Shown in pieces: positions 49,814 to 58,966 of a stretch of 64,000 bases of DNA. A program made the translations under genes and the position numbers. Under the pieces are notes generated by a model. It saw only the letters and a program-made list of their open reading frames with translations. It was not told the DNA's origin and did no database searches. This stretch comes from Kitasatospora sp. NBC_01246 (GTDB taxonomy: Bacteria; Actinomycetota; Actinomycetes; Streptomycetales; Streptomycetaceae): NCBI RefSeq assembly GCF_036226505.1, contig NZ_CP108484.1, forward strand, positions 4,836,001 to 4,900,000. The letters run 5' to 3'. Each line of letters begins with the position of its first letter. Within the stretch, counting starts at the first letter, position 1.

Positions 49814-50092
49814 ATGAGCGCCACCGTCCGCATCCCGACCATCCTGCGCACCTACACCGGCGGCGCCGCCGAGGTGGCCGCCGAGGGCGCCACCCTGGGC
49901 GACGTCATCGCCGACCTGGAGCGGAACCACGCCGGGATCGCCGCCCGGATCCTGGACGACGCCGGCAAGCTGCGCCGGTTCGTCAACGTCTACGTGAACG
50001 ACGACGACGTCCGGTTCGCCGAGGGCCTGGCCACCGAGATCAAGGACGGCGCGAGCGTTTCGATCATTCCGGCGGTGGCCGGCGGCTGCTGA
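49814..50092 (+). CDS. MoaD/ThiS/CysO-like sulfur carrier protein (MetO-like)
   Basis: This 92-residue ubiquitin-fold protein has VRIPTILRTYTGGAAEVAAEGATLGDVIADLE and FVNVYVNDDDVRF, ending SIIPAVAGGC. Sulfur carriers are thiocarboxylated at a terminal Gly-Gly. Here one extra Cys follows GG, so activation needs removal of that residue, as described for the Wolinella homocysteine carrier HcyS, which also has an extra residue. It lies 61 bases after the PLP enzyme in the riboswitch operon. The closest actinobacterial relative is CysO of cysteine synthesis. Confidence 0.85.
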   Translation: MSATVRIPTILRTYTGGAAEVAAEGATLGDVIADLERNHAGIAARILDDAGKLRRFVNVYVNDDDVRFAEGLATEIKDGASVSIIPAVAGGC

Positions 50093-50695
50093 TCCGCCCC
50101 TTTCCGACCAGGCCTTTCATCGGCCGACCCGTTTTCGACCGGGCCGTCCGCCCGTACGGAATTCCGATCTCCGTACGCGCGGGCGGCCCGCCGCATTCCG
50201 GCGGGAATATTTCGCGGTCCGGGGGAGTAGAGTGTGGCTCGTCCGGGAAGAGGGCCGCGCCACCCCCCTCGCGCCGGTACTCGAACTCCGTCCGCGCCCG
50301 TACCGCCGGTGTCTGTCCGGCCGCTGAGACCGGCGCCGGGGCCGTGACCGTGAAACATGTCAGGCCGATGTCAGAATTCTCGAAGGCATTTGAGTAATTC
50401 GTCCGCTATGTCCGGCGTGAAATGCCGATTTCCTCCCGCTTTGGTCTGGCCTGTCCCCTGGCGGACCTCGGGAATTCCCAGCGGTTGACCCTGTTGCAGA
50501 GGGCGTCGATCCGGATACATTCAGCCGCGGTCGACGCAATCACCCGCTCACCGGAGGTCTTCCGGTGGTCTCCGCGGACGATTGTGGCGTGCACGGCTGC
50601 GCCCAGGGGGGGTTCCCCGGGCCGGCCTCAAACCAGACCCGGGCCCGCGACCTGCGGGCGCGTGAAGGGCCAGCACAGCACTAGGGGAGTTCGGA
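50093..50695. promoter_or_regulatory. Operon end and long upstream region of the cold-shock gene
   Basis: No gene is seen in these 603 bases. A bulged hairpin at about 50148-50187 (ACGGA/TCCGT with outer CCCGCC/GGGCGG pairs) probably ends the riboswitch operon. The rest (50200-50560) has noticeably lower GC and would hold the promoter and long 5-prime leader common for cold-shock genes; I could not fix a -10/-35 pair. GGAG-type ribosome bases precede the ATG. Confidence 0.4.
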
Positions 50696-50899
50696 ATGGC
50701 TCAGGGCACCGTCAAGTGGTTCAACGCGGAGAAGGGCTACGGCTTCATCGCGGTCGACGGTGGTGCGGACGTCTTCGTCCACTACAGCGCGATCCAGATG
50801 GACGGCTACCGCACCCTTGAGGAGGGCCAGCGGGTCGAGTTCGAGATCTCTCAGGGGCAGAAGGGCCCGCAGGCGGACATGGTCCGCGCCGCGGTCTGA
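50696..50899 (+). CDS. Cold-shock domain protein (ScoF/CspA type)
   Basis: This 67-residue OB-fold RNA chaperone starts MAQGTVKWFNAEKGYGFIAVDGG (RNP1 KGYGFI) and has RNP2 VFVHYSAI. It melts RNA secondary structure and is abundant in cold and in normal growth. The position before groL matches scoF in S. coelicolor. A perfect terminator follows. Confidence 0.95.
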   Translation: MAQGTVKWFNAEKGYGFIAVDGGADVFVHYSAIQMDGYRTLEEGQRVEFEISQGQKGPQADMVRAAV

Positions 50900-50956
50900 C
50901 CTTTCCGACCCCAGGAGTTCGGCTCGGCCCATTCGGCTGGTGCACCTCTTGCTTCA

Positions 50957-50994
50957 CGACGGGCCCGTACGACACATGTCGTACGGGCCCGTCG
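50957..50994 (+). terminator. Terminator of the cold-shock gene
   Basis: A near-continuous palindrome, 50957-50974 with 50977-50994 (18 pairs), is centred on CACATG. It lies about 60 bases after the stop. Confidence 0.85.
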
Positions 50995-51131
50995 GCATGT
51001 CCGGCGGGGGCCCGCGCGGCGTCCGGCGCGGGGGTGCCGGACACCCCGGCGGCGGCCCGTCGGCGGCCCGTCGGGGGCTCGCCGACGGCGGCCGCAGGGG
51101 GCGGACGCGGCTCGCGGGTTGGGCGATTGGG

Positions 51132-51194
51132 CTTGCACTCGCCTACCCGGAGTGCTAATCATTGGCGTTAGCACTCACAGTGTGAGAGTGACAG
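51132..51194 (+). promoter_or_regulatory. Tandem CIRCE (HrcA) operators upstream of groL
   Basis: Four nine-base half-sites are spaced by exactly nine bases: CTTGCACTC (51132-51140), GAGTGCTAA (51150-51158), TTAGCACTC (51168-51176) and GAGTGACAG (51186-51194). The first pair is a good CIRCE (consensus TTAGCACTC-N9-GAGTGCTAA); the second pair is a CIRCE with a degenerate right arm. TTGCAC at 51133-51138 may also serve as a -35 element, so HrcA binding would cover the promoter. Confidence 0.88.
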
Positions 51195-51314
51195 CGGACT
51201 GGGTCGGTGAGGCCCCCGGGAGCGGTAGGGGAAAGGACCCCCGCACACCAGGGCCGTCCGTCGCGGGCACCCCTTGGTCCGAGCAGTCGACCGTGTCCCG
51301 GAGGACCACTTCTG

Positions 51315-52937
<1,623 letters not shown>

Positions 52938-52965
52938 TCCCCTCCGGGATCGGTCGTTTCCCGAT

Positions 52966-53001
52966 CGCACGGGCGGTTCCCCTCGGGGAGCCGCCCGTGC
53001 G
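52966..53001 (+). terminator. Terminator of groL
   Basis: CGCACGGGCGG (52966-52976) pairs with CCGCCCGTGCG (52991-53001), extended by an inner TTCCCC/GGGGAG stem, 29 bases after the stop. Confidence 0.85.
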
Positions 53002-53037
53002 GCGTTGTGTCCGGCGCCGTTTTGGGACAATGGACGG

Positions 53038-53403
53038 ATGGCTGCCACCGCTGATGACATCGAGACCGCCCTGCACAACGCGCGGGCGCTGATCCTGGCC
53101 GACCTGACCGCGCGGGACGTGGCGGACGCCGCCGTGGTGTCGCTGGTCGAGGACGCCGTGACGCACCGCCGGTGGTGGCTTGAGCAGTGGCCGGACGGCG
53201 CCGAGTACGTGCTCGGGCTGGTCGCCCAGGATGTCCAGGACGCGCTGCTGGAGGCCTACGGCCGCTGGCCGCTCTGCACCTCGTGCGCGGCCGATGGTGA
53301 CCCGCACGCGCTGGGCGTCGAGCCCGAGCTGGGGCCGGAGCCGCACTGGGTCTGCGGCAAGGCGGGGGCGGTGGTGGCGCCCGTCGGCCGGCTCGACGGC
53401 TGA
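53038..53403 (+). CDS. Conserved hypothetical protein, 121 aa
   Basis: A soluble protein of unknown family with normal codon bias. The N-terminal two-thirds is helical (DDIETALHNARALILADLTARDVADAAVVSLVEDAV). The C-terminal third has a CTSC pair followed by PHALG and HWVCGK, which could form a small zinc site with Cys and His ligands. The ribosome site is weak. Strong terminators lie on both sides, so it is transcribed alone. Confidence 0.7.
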   Translation: MAATADDIETALHNARALILADLTARDVADAAVVSLVEDAVTHRRWWLEQWPDGAEYVLGLVAQDVQDALLEAYGRWPLCTSCAADGDPHALGVEPELGPEPHWVCGKAGAVVAPVGRLDG

Positions 53404-53412
53404 TCCTGCCCC

Positions 53413-53447
53413 GGCCCGGCCCGGCGCCCCGTGCGCCGGGCCGGGCC
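53413..53447 (+). terminator. Terminator after the 121-aa gene
   Basis: GGCCCGGCCCGGCGC (53413-53427) and GCGCCGGGCCGGGCC (53433-53447) form a perfect 15-bp stem with a five-base loop, ten bases after the stop. Confidence 0.8.
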
Positions 53448-53464
53448 TTCGCGCGTCCTGGGCG

Positions 53465-53530
53465 GGTCGGCCGGTCAACGGGTCGGCCGGTCAGTGAGCC
53501 GGCTGGTCAGCCGGTCGGCCGGTCAGTGAG
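53465..53530. repeat. Short tandem repeat in a convergent gap
   Basis: The unit GGTCGGCCGGTCA occurs three times (starting near 53465, 53481 and 53513), twice followed by GTGAG, with a related GGCTGGTCAGCC between. Each unit contains its own dyad, so the array can form several alternative hairpins. Confidence 0.7.
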
Positions 53531-54184
53531 TCAGCCTTCGAGCCGGTCGAGTTCGGCCGCCAGGTTGGCCCGGGCGGCGGCGTCGAAGCGCTCGCGGGCG
53601 AGGGGCGTGCGGTAGAGCGCGGGCAGGGCCAGGAGCCGGCGCAGGATGTCGGCCCGCCCGGCGCGGAAGTCCGGCTCCGGGACGAAGGCGTACTCCTCGC
53701 GCACCGCGGCCGCGTAGGCGGCGTACGCCCGCGGGTCGCCGCCGAGGACGGCGAGGTCCGCGTCGCAGAGCACCTCGCCGTCCCGGTCGCCGGGTTCGGG
53801 GCGGTGCGAGACGGTGAGCCGGACCAGACGGGCCACCTCGGCGGTCCGCGGCCCGGACAGGCCCGCCTCGGTGAGCGCCCGGACGGCGAGGGCGGCGCTG
53901 CGCTCCTCGTTCTCGGAGCGGTCCGGGCGGTAGACGGCGTCGTGGAACCAGGCGGCCAGCCGGACGGTGTCCGGGTCCTCGGCGTGCGCGGCGAGCACGT
54001 CCACGTGGCCGAGCACCGCCCGCAGGTGGGCGGTGGTGTGGTAGCGGCGCTGCGGTTCGGCCCAGCGGCCCAGCAGGTCGCGGCCGTACGGCGCGGGGTC
54101 GGCGCCGGCGCCGCAGCGGCGCAGCAGGGCGGTCCAGTCGGCGAGCAGGTCGGCCGGGACGGGGGCGGCGGGCTGGTTCGGCAT
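53531..54184 (-). CDS. HD-domain phosphohydrolase-like protein
   Basis: This 217-residue protein has the HD signature in RRYHTTAHLRAVLGHVDVL and LAAWFHDAVYRPDRSENEERSA, with SHRPEPGDRDGEVLCDADLAVLGG supplying later Asp ligands. It belongs to the predicted metal-dependent HD superfamily whose substrates are mostly unknown. The gene is divergent from padR and its upstream region overlaps the padR promoter. Confidence 0.83.
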   Translation of the reverse strand: MPNQPAAPVPADLLADWTALLRRCGAGADPAPYGRDLLGRWAEPQRRYHTTAHLRAVLGHVDVLAAHAEDPDTVRLAAWFHDAVYRPDRSENEERSAALAVRALTEAGLSGPRTAEVARLVRLTVSHRPEPGDRDGEVLCDADLAVLGGDPRAYAAYAAAVREEYAFVPEPDFRAGRADILRRLLALPALYRTPLARERFDAAARANLAAELDRLEG

Positions 54185-54238
54185 GGGCTCATTCTGGCGG
54201 GTGCCGGTCGCGGCACGGGCGGAGTCCGGCGGGGCCAC

Positions 54239-54274
54239 TGGACGCATATGTAGTTTGACGATATATGTAGTCCT
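54239..54274 (+). promoter_or_regulatory. Leaderless promoter of padR with direct repeats
   Basis: TGGACG (54239-54244) and TATATG (54262-54267) with a 17-base spacer fit a main-sigma promoter; transcription would begin at the padR ATG (54275). ATATGTAGT occurs twice as a direct repeat (54246-54254 and 54263-54271), covering the spacer and -10 region, and could be the operator for PadR itself. Confidence 0.5.
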
Positions 54275-54622
54275 ATGACAGAACGAGCCATGCAGGAGCC
54301 GACGCTGCTTCTGCTCACCGCGCTGGCCGACGCGCCCAGACACGGCTACGCGCTCATCCAGGAGGTCACCGCGATCTCCGACGGCCGGGTGAAGATGCGC
54401 ACCGGCACCCTCTACGGCGCGCTCGACCGGCTGCTCCAGCAGGGCCTGATCGAGGTCGCCGCCGAGGAGGTCGTGGACGGCCGGGCCCGGCGCAGCTACG
54501 CGCTGACGCCGGCCGGCCGCGGCGCGCTGGCGGCCGAGGCGGGGCGGCTGCGGGCCGTCGCCTCCGAGGCCGAGCGCAGGCTCTCCGCCGTGCTCTCGAT
54601 GGTCAGGGGGGTCTTCGCGTGA
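54275..54622 (+). CDS. PadR-family transcriptional regulator
   Basis: This 115-residue winged-helix protein has the PadR pattern EPTLLLLTALADAPRHGYALIQEV, MRTGTLYGALDRLLQQGLIE and RRSYALTPAGRGAL, plus a C-terminal dimer helix. No ribosome site precedes the ATG, so translation is probably leaderless. Its stop overlaps the next gene by four bases. PadR proteins often repress a nearby transporter or membrane gene together with themselves. Confidence 0.93.
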   Translation: MTERAMQEPTLLLLTALADAPRHGYALIQEVTAISDGRVKMRTGTLYGALDRLLQQGLIEVAAEEVVDGRARRSYALTPAGRGALAAEAGRLRAVASEAERRLSAVLSMVRGVFA

Positions 54623-55560
54623 GCATGCAGACCATCGACCGGCCGGTCGCCCTGCGGGCGGCGCTCCAGCTCTACCCGGCCCGCTACCGCCGCGAGCGCG
54701 GCGAGGAGCTGGCCGCGGTCTTCGCTGACACCACGGCGGAGGCGGACCGGCCCACCCTGCTGCGGGAGGCGCTGGACCTCGCCGCCTACGGCCTGCGGAT
54801 GCGCGCCCGGCTGACCTCGGCGTCGGCGGCCGGGCGGCTGCTGGCGCTGGCGGTTCCGCTGGTGGCCGGCACCGCCGCGGGGGCCGCCCTCTACCCGTGG
54901 GTCAGCAACCCCGACCTGGTCGCCTGGCGGATCCAGGGGGCGCACTCCTCGGTCCTGCTGGCGCTGACCGTGTTCGCGCTGCCGGTGGCCTCGCTGCTGC
55001 TGGCGGTGGCCGCGGTGCTGGGGCACTGGACGGCGGCCCGGGTCCTGTCGGTCGCGGTGATCGGTGCCGGTCTGCTGAACCTGGCCGACTCCGTCCTGAG
55101 CGTGGAGTTCGTCGACTGGTGGTGGTTCTCCTACAGCTCCACCTCCGCGCTGCCGTTCGTGCTGTCCGGTCTGCTGGTGCTCGCCGCGCCGGGGGACCTG
55201 CTGGGCCGGCCGACCTGGCGGACCGCGGCCCTGGTGCCGCTGGGCGCGGTCGGGGGTCTGCTGGTGGTCAGCGCCCAGGGCGGCTGGGACACCCGGTACC
55301 TGATGAACGACCCGTGGGCCGCCCTGCTGCTGGCGGTTCCGCTGCTGCTGGTGTGCGCCGCGGCGCGCGGTTGGCTGGTGCCGGCGGCGATCGGGCTGGC
55401 GGTGCTGCCGCTCACCCTCTCGTTCAGCCTGTTCAGCCTCTGGGAGTCGGCCGGTGGGATCTGGAACCTGTTGGGGGTCGGCGCGGTCGGCGCGGCGTTC
55501 GTGGCGGTGGCCGGGATCGGCTGGCGGGGTATCGAGGGTCTGCGCCGCTCGGCTCTGTGA
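54619..55560 (+). CDS. Multi-span membrane protein in the padR operon
   Basis: This 313-residue protein has a soluble N-terminus of about 65 residues (LQLYPARYRRERGEELAAVFADT) and eight or nine hydrophobic helices. The N-terminal YPARYRRERGEELAAV motif is common in membrane partners of PadR regulators (DUF1700-like or permease-like). The GTG start overlaps the padR stop (GTGA), so it is translationally coupled. The function is unknown; it may sense or respond to envelope stress. Confidence 0.8.
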   Translation: MSMQTIDRPVALRAALQLYPARYRRERGEELAAVFADTTAEADRPTLLREALDLAAYGLRMRARLTSASAAGRLLALAVPLVAGTAAGAALYPWVSNPDLVAWRIQGAHSSVLLALTVFALPVASLLLAVAAVLGHWTAARVLSVAVIGAGLLNLADSVLSVEFVDWWWFSYSSTSALPFVLSGLLVLAAPGDLLGRPTWRTAALVPLGAVGGLLVVSAQGGWDTRYLMNDPWAALLLAVPLLLVCAAARGWLVPAAIGLAVLPLTLSFSLFSLWESAGGIWNLLGVGAVGAAFVAVAGIGWRGIEGLRRSAL

Positions 55561-55615
55561 CCGATCGGCCGTACGGGCCTCGCCGGGCGCCTCGCGATGT
55601 GGCAGGCTGTCTGAT

Positions 55616-56302
55616 ATGTCTAGACCAATTTTCGAAGTCATCGCGCTGACGCCCCAGGACGCCCAGGCCGCCGAGTCGGGCGGCGCCGACCGGCTCGAAC
55701 TGGTCACGGACATGGCCGCCGACGGGCTCACTCCGTCGGTCGAGGACTTCGCCAAGATCCGGGCCGCCGTGGAGCTGCCGCTGCGCGTCATGCTGCGCGT
55801 CCGGGACGGCTTCGCGCCGGGCGACCTGGACGAGCTGGTGGCCCGGGCCGCCGCGCTGCGGGCCGAGGGCGCCGACGAGTTCGTCTTCGGCTTCCTGACG
55901 GCCGACGGCGCCGTCGACCTCGCCGCCACCGAGGCGGTCGCCGACGCGGTGGCGGGCTGCCGCTGGACGTTCCACCGGGCGATCGACCACAGCGCCGACC
56001 GGACCGCCCTCCGGGCGGCCCTCGGCGGGCTGTCCGGGCTGGACACCTACCTCACCTCGGGCGCGGTGGCCGGGGTGGACGCGGGCCGGGAGGTGCTGCT
56101 GGCCGAGCTGGCCAGGGCCGGCGAGCCGGGGTACGGGCAGCGGATCCTGATCGGCGGCGGCCTGCGGGCCGAACACCTGCCCGGTTTGCGGGCGGCGGGC
56201 TTCGACGGCTTCCACGTCGGCGGAGCGGTGCGGGTCGCCGGGTGGCAGTCCCCCGTGGACGCCTCCAAGGTCGCCGAGTGGCGGTCCCTGATCGATGGCT
56301 GA
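55616..56302 (+). CDS. cutC: CutC-family TIM-barrel protein
   Basis: This 228-residue protein matches the CutC family: FEVIALTPQDAQAAESGGADRLELV, WTFHRAIDH, YLTSGAVAGVDAG and RILIGGGLRAEHLPGL. The name comes from an old link with copper homeostasis; the biochemical role is not settled. There is no clear ribosome site. Codons two to four (TCT AGA CCA) are unusual for this genome and form part of a DasR-like site. A strong terminator follows. Confidence 0.88.
   Translation: MSRPIFEVIALTPQDAQAAESGGADRLELVTDMAADGLTPSVEDFAKIRAAVELPLRVMLRVRDGFAPGDLDELVARAAALRAEGADEFVFGFLTADGAVDLAATEAVADAVAGCRWTFHRAIDHSADRTALRAALGGLSGLDTYLTSGAVAGVDAGREVLLAELARAGEPGYGQRILIGGGLRAEHLPGLRAAGFDGFHVGGAVRVAGWQSPVDASKVAEWRSLIDG
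55618..55627. promoter_or_regulatory. DasR-like half-to-full site over the cutC start
   Basis: GTCTAGACCA (55618-55627) matches ten consecutive positions of the DasR core TGGTCTAGACCA; only the first two bases differ. It overlaps the start codon. Binding here would block initiation. Confidence 0.4.
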
Positions 56303-56346
56303 GCGTGAGAGCGCCGACAGCTGAGCGATCGGCGGTCCGCGACTCG

Positions 56347-56392
56347 ACGCGCGAAGGGGACCGGCGGATACCGCCGGTCCCCTTTCGCGCGT
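56347..56392. terminator. Bidirectional terminator between cutC and the HelD-like gene
   Basis: Arms 56347-56367 and 56371-56392 pair over 21 positions with one bulged A and a three-base loop, ATA, between convergent genes. Confidence 0.85.
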
Positions 56393-56408
56393 CCCGGGCC
56401 CGGCGCGG

Positions 56409-58460
56409 TCAGCCCAGCCGGTCGGGCAGCGGCTCGGCGTGCAGCACCGTCAGCCCGGAGACGGCACGGGTCAGCGCCATGTACAGGCGGCGCAGGCCGG
56501 TCCGCTCGTCCGGCTCGCCGGCGACCACCGCGGCCGGCTCGTCCAGCACCACGTAGTCGTACTCCAGACCCTTGGCCAGCGAGGCCGGGACGAGGGTCAG
56601 CCGGGCCTCGGCGCTGGTCTCGGCGCCGGGGGAGAGGAACGGCAGGCCGGCCGCTGTGAGTGCCGCGGCGAGCAGCGGGACGCGCGCGTCGGCGGCGATC
56701 AGACCGGTCGAGCCCTCGTGCTCCAGGGCCCGGTGGCAGGCCTCGACGACCGCCTTCTCCAGCCCGTCGTCCGGGACGCGGGTGATCGTCAGCGAGCCGG
56801 GCGCCGCGCGCACGGACGTCGCGGGGGCGAGACCGGGGGCGATCGCGGGCAGCAGCCGGGAGGCGTAGGCGATGACCTCCTCGGGGACGCGGAAGCCCTT
56901 GGTCAGCTCCTCGATGTGAGCGGACGGCTTGCCCAGGTGGTGCAGCGCGTCCGGCCAGCTCGCCGTCGCCCAGGGGGTGGTGCCCTGGGCGAGATCGCCG
57001 AGGACGGTCGCCGAGCCCGTGGTGCAGCGGCGGCCGACGGCGCGGTACTGCATCGGGGAGAGGTCCTGGGCCTCGTCAAGCACCACGTGGCCGAGCGAGG
57101 GCGTGCGCTGGACCAGGTCGGTGGCCTCGTCCACCAGGACGGCGTCGGCCGGCGTCCAGCGGGCGGTCCGCACCGAGCGGCCGGGCTTGGACCAGAGCAC
57201 CGTGCGCTGCTCCTCGGGGGTGAGGACGCCCTCCGCGCACCGCGCCAGGAACTCCGGGTCGGAGAGCAGCCGGTGCACCAGCCTGGCCGGATCGACCGGC
57301 GGCCAGCACTCCTTGACCGTCGCCTTCACCGCCGCGTTGCGGGCCACCGCGTCCTGCACCCGGTCGTCCGGCGCCTCGCCGCCCTGCTCCATCTTCAGCA
57401 GCACGGCGTGCGCGATCCGCTGGGGCAGGGCCTCCCGAGCCGCGCCGTAGCGGATGTCGCGGGCGGTCAGCTCCTCGACGATCTCGGCGAGCTCGTACAC
57501 CGGCACGCGCCAGCGGCGGGAGCCGCGGACCACCACGCAGGGCTCGGTGGGCGCGGTGATGCCCGAACGCACGGCCCGGCGCAGCACCTCGGCCATCCGG
57601 GCGTCACCCTTCAGCCGGGCCGCCTCCGCGGTGTCCTCGCCGCGCACCTCCACGTGCGCCACCAGCTGCTGCACGGTGGCCTGGGCCACCTCCAGCTCGC
57701 CGAGGGCGGGCAGCACCTGCTCGATGTAGGAGAGGAAGGCGTTGTTGGGGCCGATCACCAGGGTGCCCGTGCGGGCGAGCCGCTCGCGGTGCGCGTACAG
57801 CAGGTAGGCCACGCGGTGCAGGCCCACGGCGGTCTTCCCGGTGCCGGGGGCGCCCTGGACGCAGACCGTGCCGGTGATGTCGGCGCGGACGATCTCGTCC
57901 TGCTCGGGCTGGATGGTGGCGACGATGTCGCGCATCGGGCCGACGCGGGGCTTCTCGATCTCGGCGGCGAGCAGCGCGGAGGAGGTGTCCGTCTCGGCCG
58001 GGTCGGTGAGGTGCTCGTCCTCGTAGGCGGTCAGCTCGCCGCCGGTGTAGCCGAAGCGGCGGCGGCGCTCGACGTCCATCGGCGCGGTGCGGCTGGCCCG
58101 GTAGAACGGCTGGGAGACCGGCGCGCGCCAGTCGATCACCATCGGGTCGCCGTCGTGGTCGTGGACGTGGCGGCGGCCGATGTAGAAGTTCTCGCCGCCG
58201 GAGCCCTCGGAGAGGTCCTCGCTGATCGCGTGCAGGTAGTCGAGGCGGCCGAAGAACAGCGGGGTGTGCGAGAGGTCGGCCAGGGCGGCGATCCGGGCCT
58301 CGATCTGGTTCTGGAGCACGACGGCGGTGACCCAGGTGCCGGTCACGTCGCTGATGTCCAGGGACTCGACGTCCTCGCGCATCGCGCGCAGCGCGGCCCG
58401 GGAGGCGGCCAGGTGGTCGCGTTCGCGCTGGAGGGGGTCGGTGGTGGGGGTGGCGGGCAC
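56409..58460 (-). CDS. HelD/HelR-like RNA-polymerase-associated ATPase
   Basis: This 683-residue UvrD-like superfamily 1 ATPase has Walker A GAPGTGKTAVGLHR, motif II VVLDEAQDLSPMQYRAV, GDLAQGTTPWA, ELTKGFRVPEEVI and the final ALTRAVSGLTVLH. The first 200 residues (coiled-coil RERDHLAASRAALRAM, then FFGRLDY, YIGRRHVHDHDGDPMVIDWRAPVSQPFYRAS) are typical of actinobacterial HelD proteins, which enter the polymerase channels and recycle stalled enzyme. The HelR branch in S. venezuelae gives rifamycin tolerance. I see no rifamycin-associated element upstream. The GTG start has GGAAGG. Confidence 0.85.
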   Translation of the reverse strand: MPATPTTDPLQRERDHLAASRAALRAMREDVESLDISDVTGTWVTAVVLQNQIEARIAALADLSHTPLFFGRLDYLHAISEDLSEGSGGENFYIGRRHVHDHDGDPMVIDWRAPVSQPFYRASRTAPMDVERRRRFGYTGGELTAYEDEHLTDPAETDTSSALLAAEIEKPRVGPMRDIVATIQPEQDEIVRADITGTVCVQGAPGTGKTAVGLHRVAYLLYAHRERLARTGTLVIGPNNAFLSYIEQVLPALGELEVAQATVQQLVAHVEVRGEDTAEAARLKGDARMAEVLRRAVRSGITAPTEPCVVVRGSRRWRVPVYELAEIVEELTARDIRYGAAREALPQRIAHAVLLKMEQGGEAPDDRVQDAVARNAAVKATVKECWPPVDPARLVHRLLSDPEFLARCAEGVLTPEEQRTVLWSKPGRSVRTARWTPADAVLVDEATDLVQRTPSLGHVVLDEAQDLSPMQYRAVGRRCTTGSATVLGDLAQGTTPWATASWPDALHHLGKPSAHIEELTKGFRVPEEVIAYASRLLPAIAPGLAPATSVRAAPGSLTITRVPDDGLEKAVVEACHRALEHEGSTGLIAADARVPLLAAALTAAGLPFLSPGAETSAEARLTLVPASLAKGLEYDYVVLDEPAAVVAGEPDERTGLRRLYMALTRAVSGLTVLHAEPLPDRLG

Positions 58461-58758
58461 AGCGAACCTTCCCGGCTGCCCCGGAGACGGGCGCAGCGGA
58501 TCGTTGGAGCTCACGGTGGATACAGCCGACCGGTTGCCGTGCGGTCGGCGCCTCCCCCGGCTGCCTGCGCGACTCAGCAGGTACCACGGTTCGGGAGGGG
58601 GCAGACGAGTGATCCTAGACCCGGCGGCCTCGGGGTTCCACCCCGTTCCCCCTCCGGGGCCCTCAGGGCCTGCGTACACCTGGAGGACGACCTACGTCCT
58701 GCCCGGTACGGCCTTTGGGGTGATGTGCTTCGGGCGGGCGGAAACTACCGTGGAACAC

Positions 58759-58953
58759 ATGAGCACCGTACACATCACGGCGCCGCGAGTGCCGTCCCAG
58801 AAGTCCGCCCCCGCCCGCCCGGCCGGGGCCACCGCCGCGGTCGGCCCCGGACACCGCCGCTCCCCGCTGACCACGGCCGTCCGCAACGTCGGCATCGCGC
58901 TCGACACCGCCGCGCGCGTGGTCTTCCTCGGGCGCGACGGCGTCAAGTACTGA
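58759..58953 (+). CDS. Small hypothetical protein, 64 aa
   Basis: The ATG at 58759 opens a 65-codon ORF with good codon bias that ends 13 bases before the convergent XPB helicase gene. The protein is basic, with a disordered first half and an amphipathic second half (TTAVRNVGIALDTAARVVFLG). No family is recognised. No ribosome site is clear. Confidence 0.55.
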   Translation: MSTVHITAPRVPSQKSAPARPAGATAAVGPGHRRSPLTTAVRNVGIALDTAARVVFLGRDGVKY

Positions 58954-58966
58954 GCGCCGCCGGGAG

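Noticed and set aside
50485..50520. TTGACC and TACAT as a promoter for the cold-shock gene
   Set aside because: The spacer would be 25 bases; no consistent -10 lies at 16-19 bases.
50093..50695. Possible gene in the 603-base gap before the cold-shock gene
   Set aside because: All open frames there lack codon bias, ribosome sites and recognisable motifs; the region looks like a promoter and leader.
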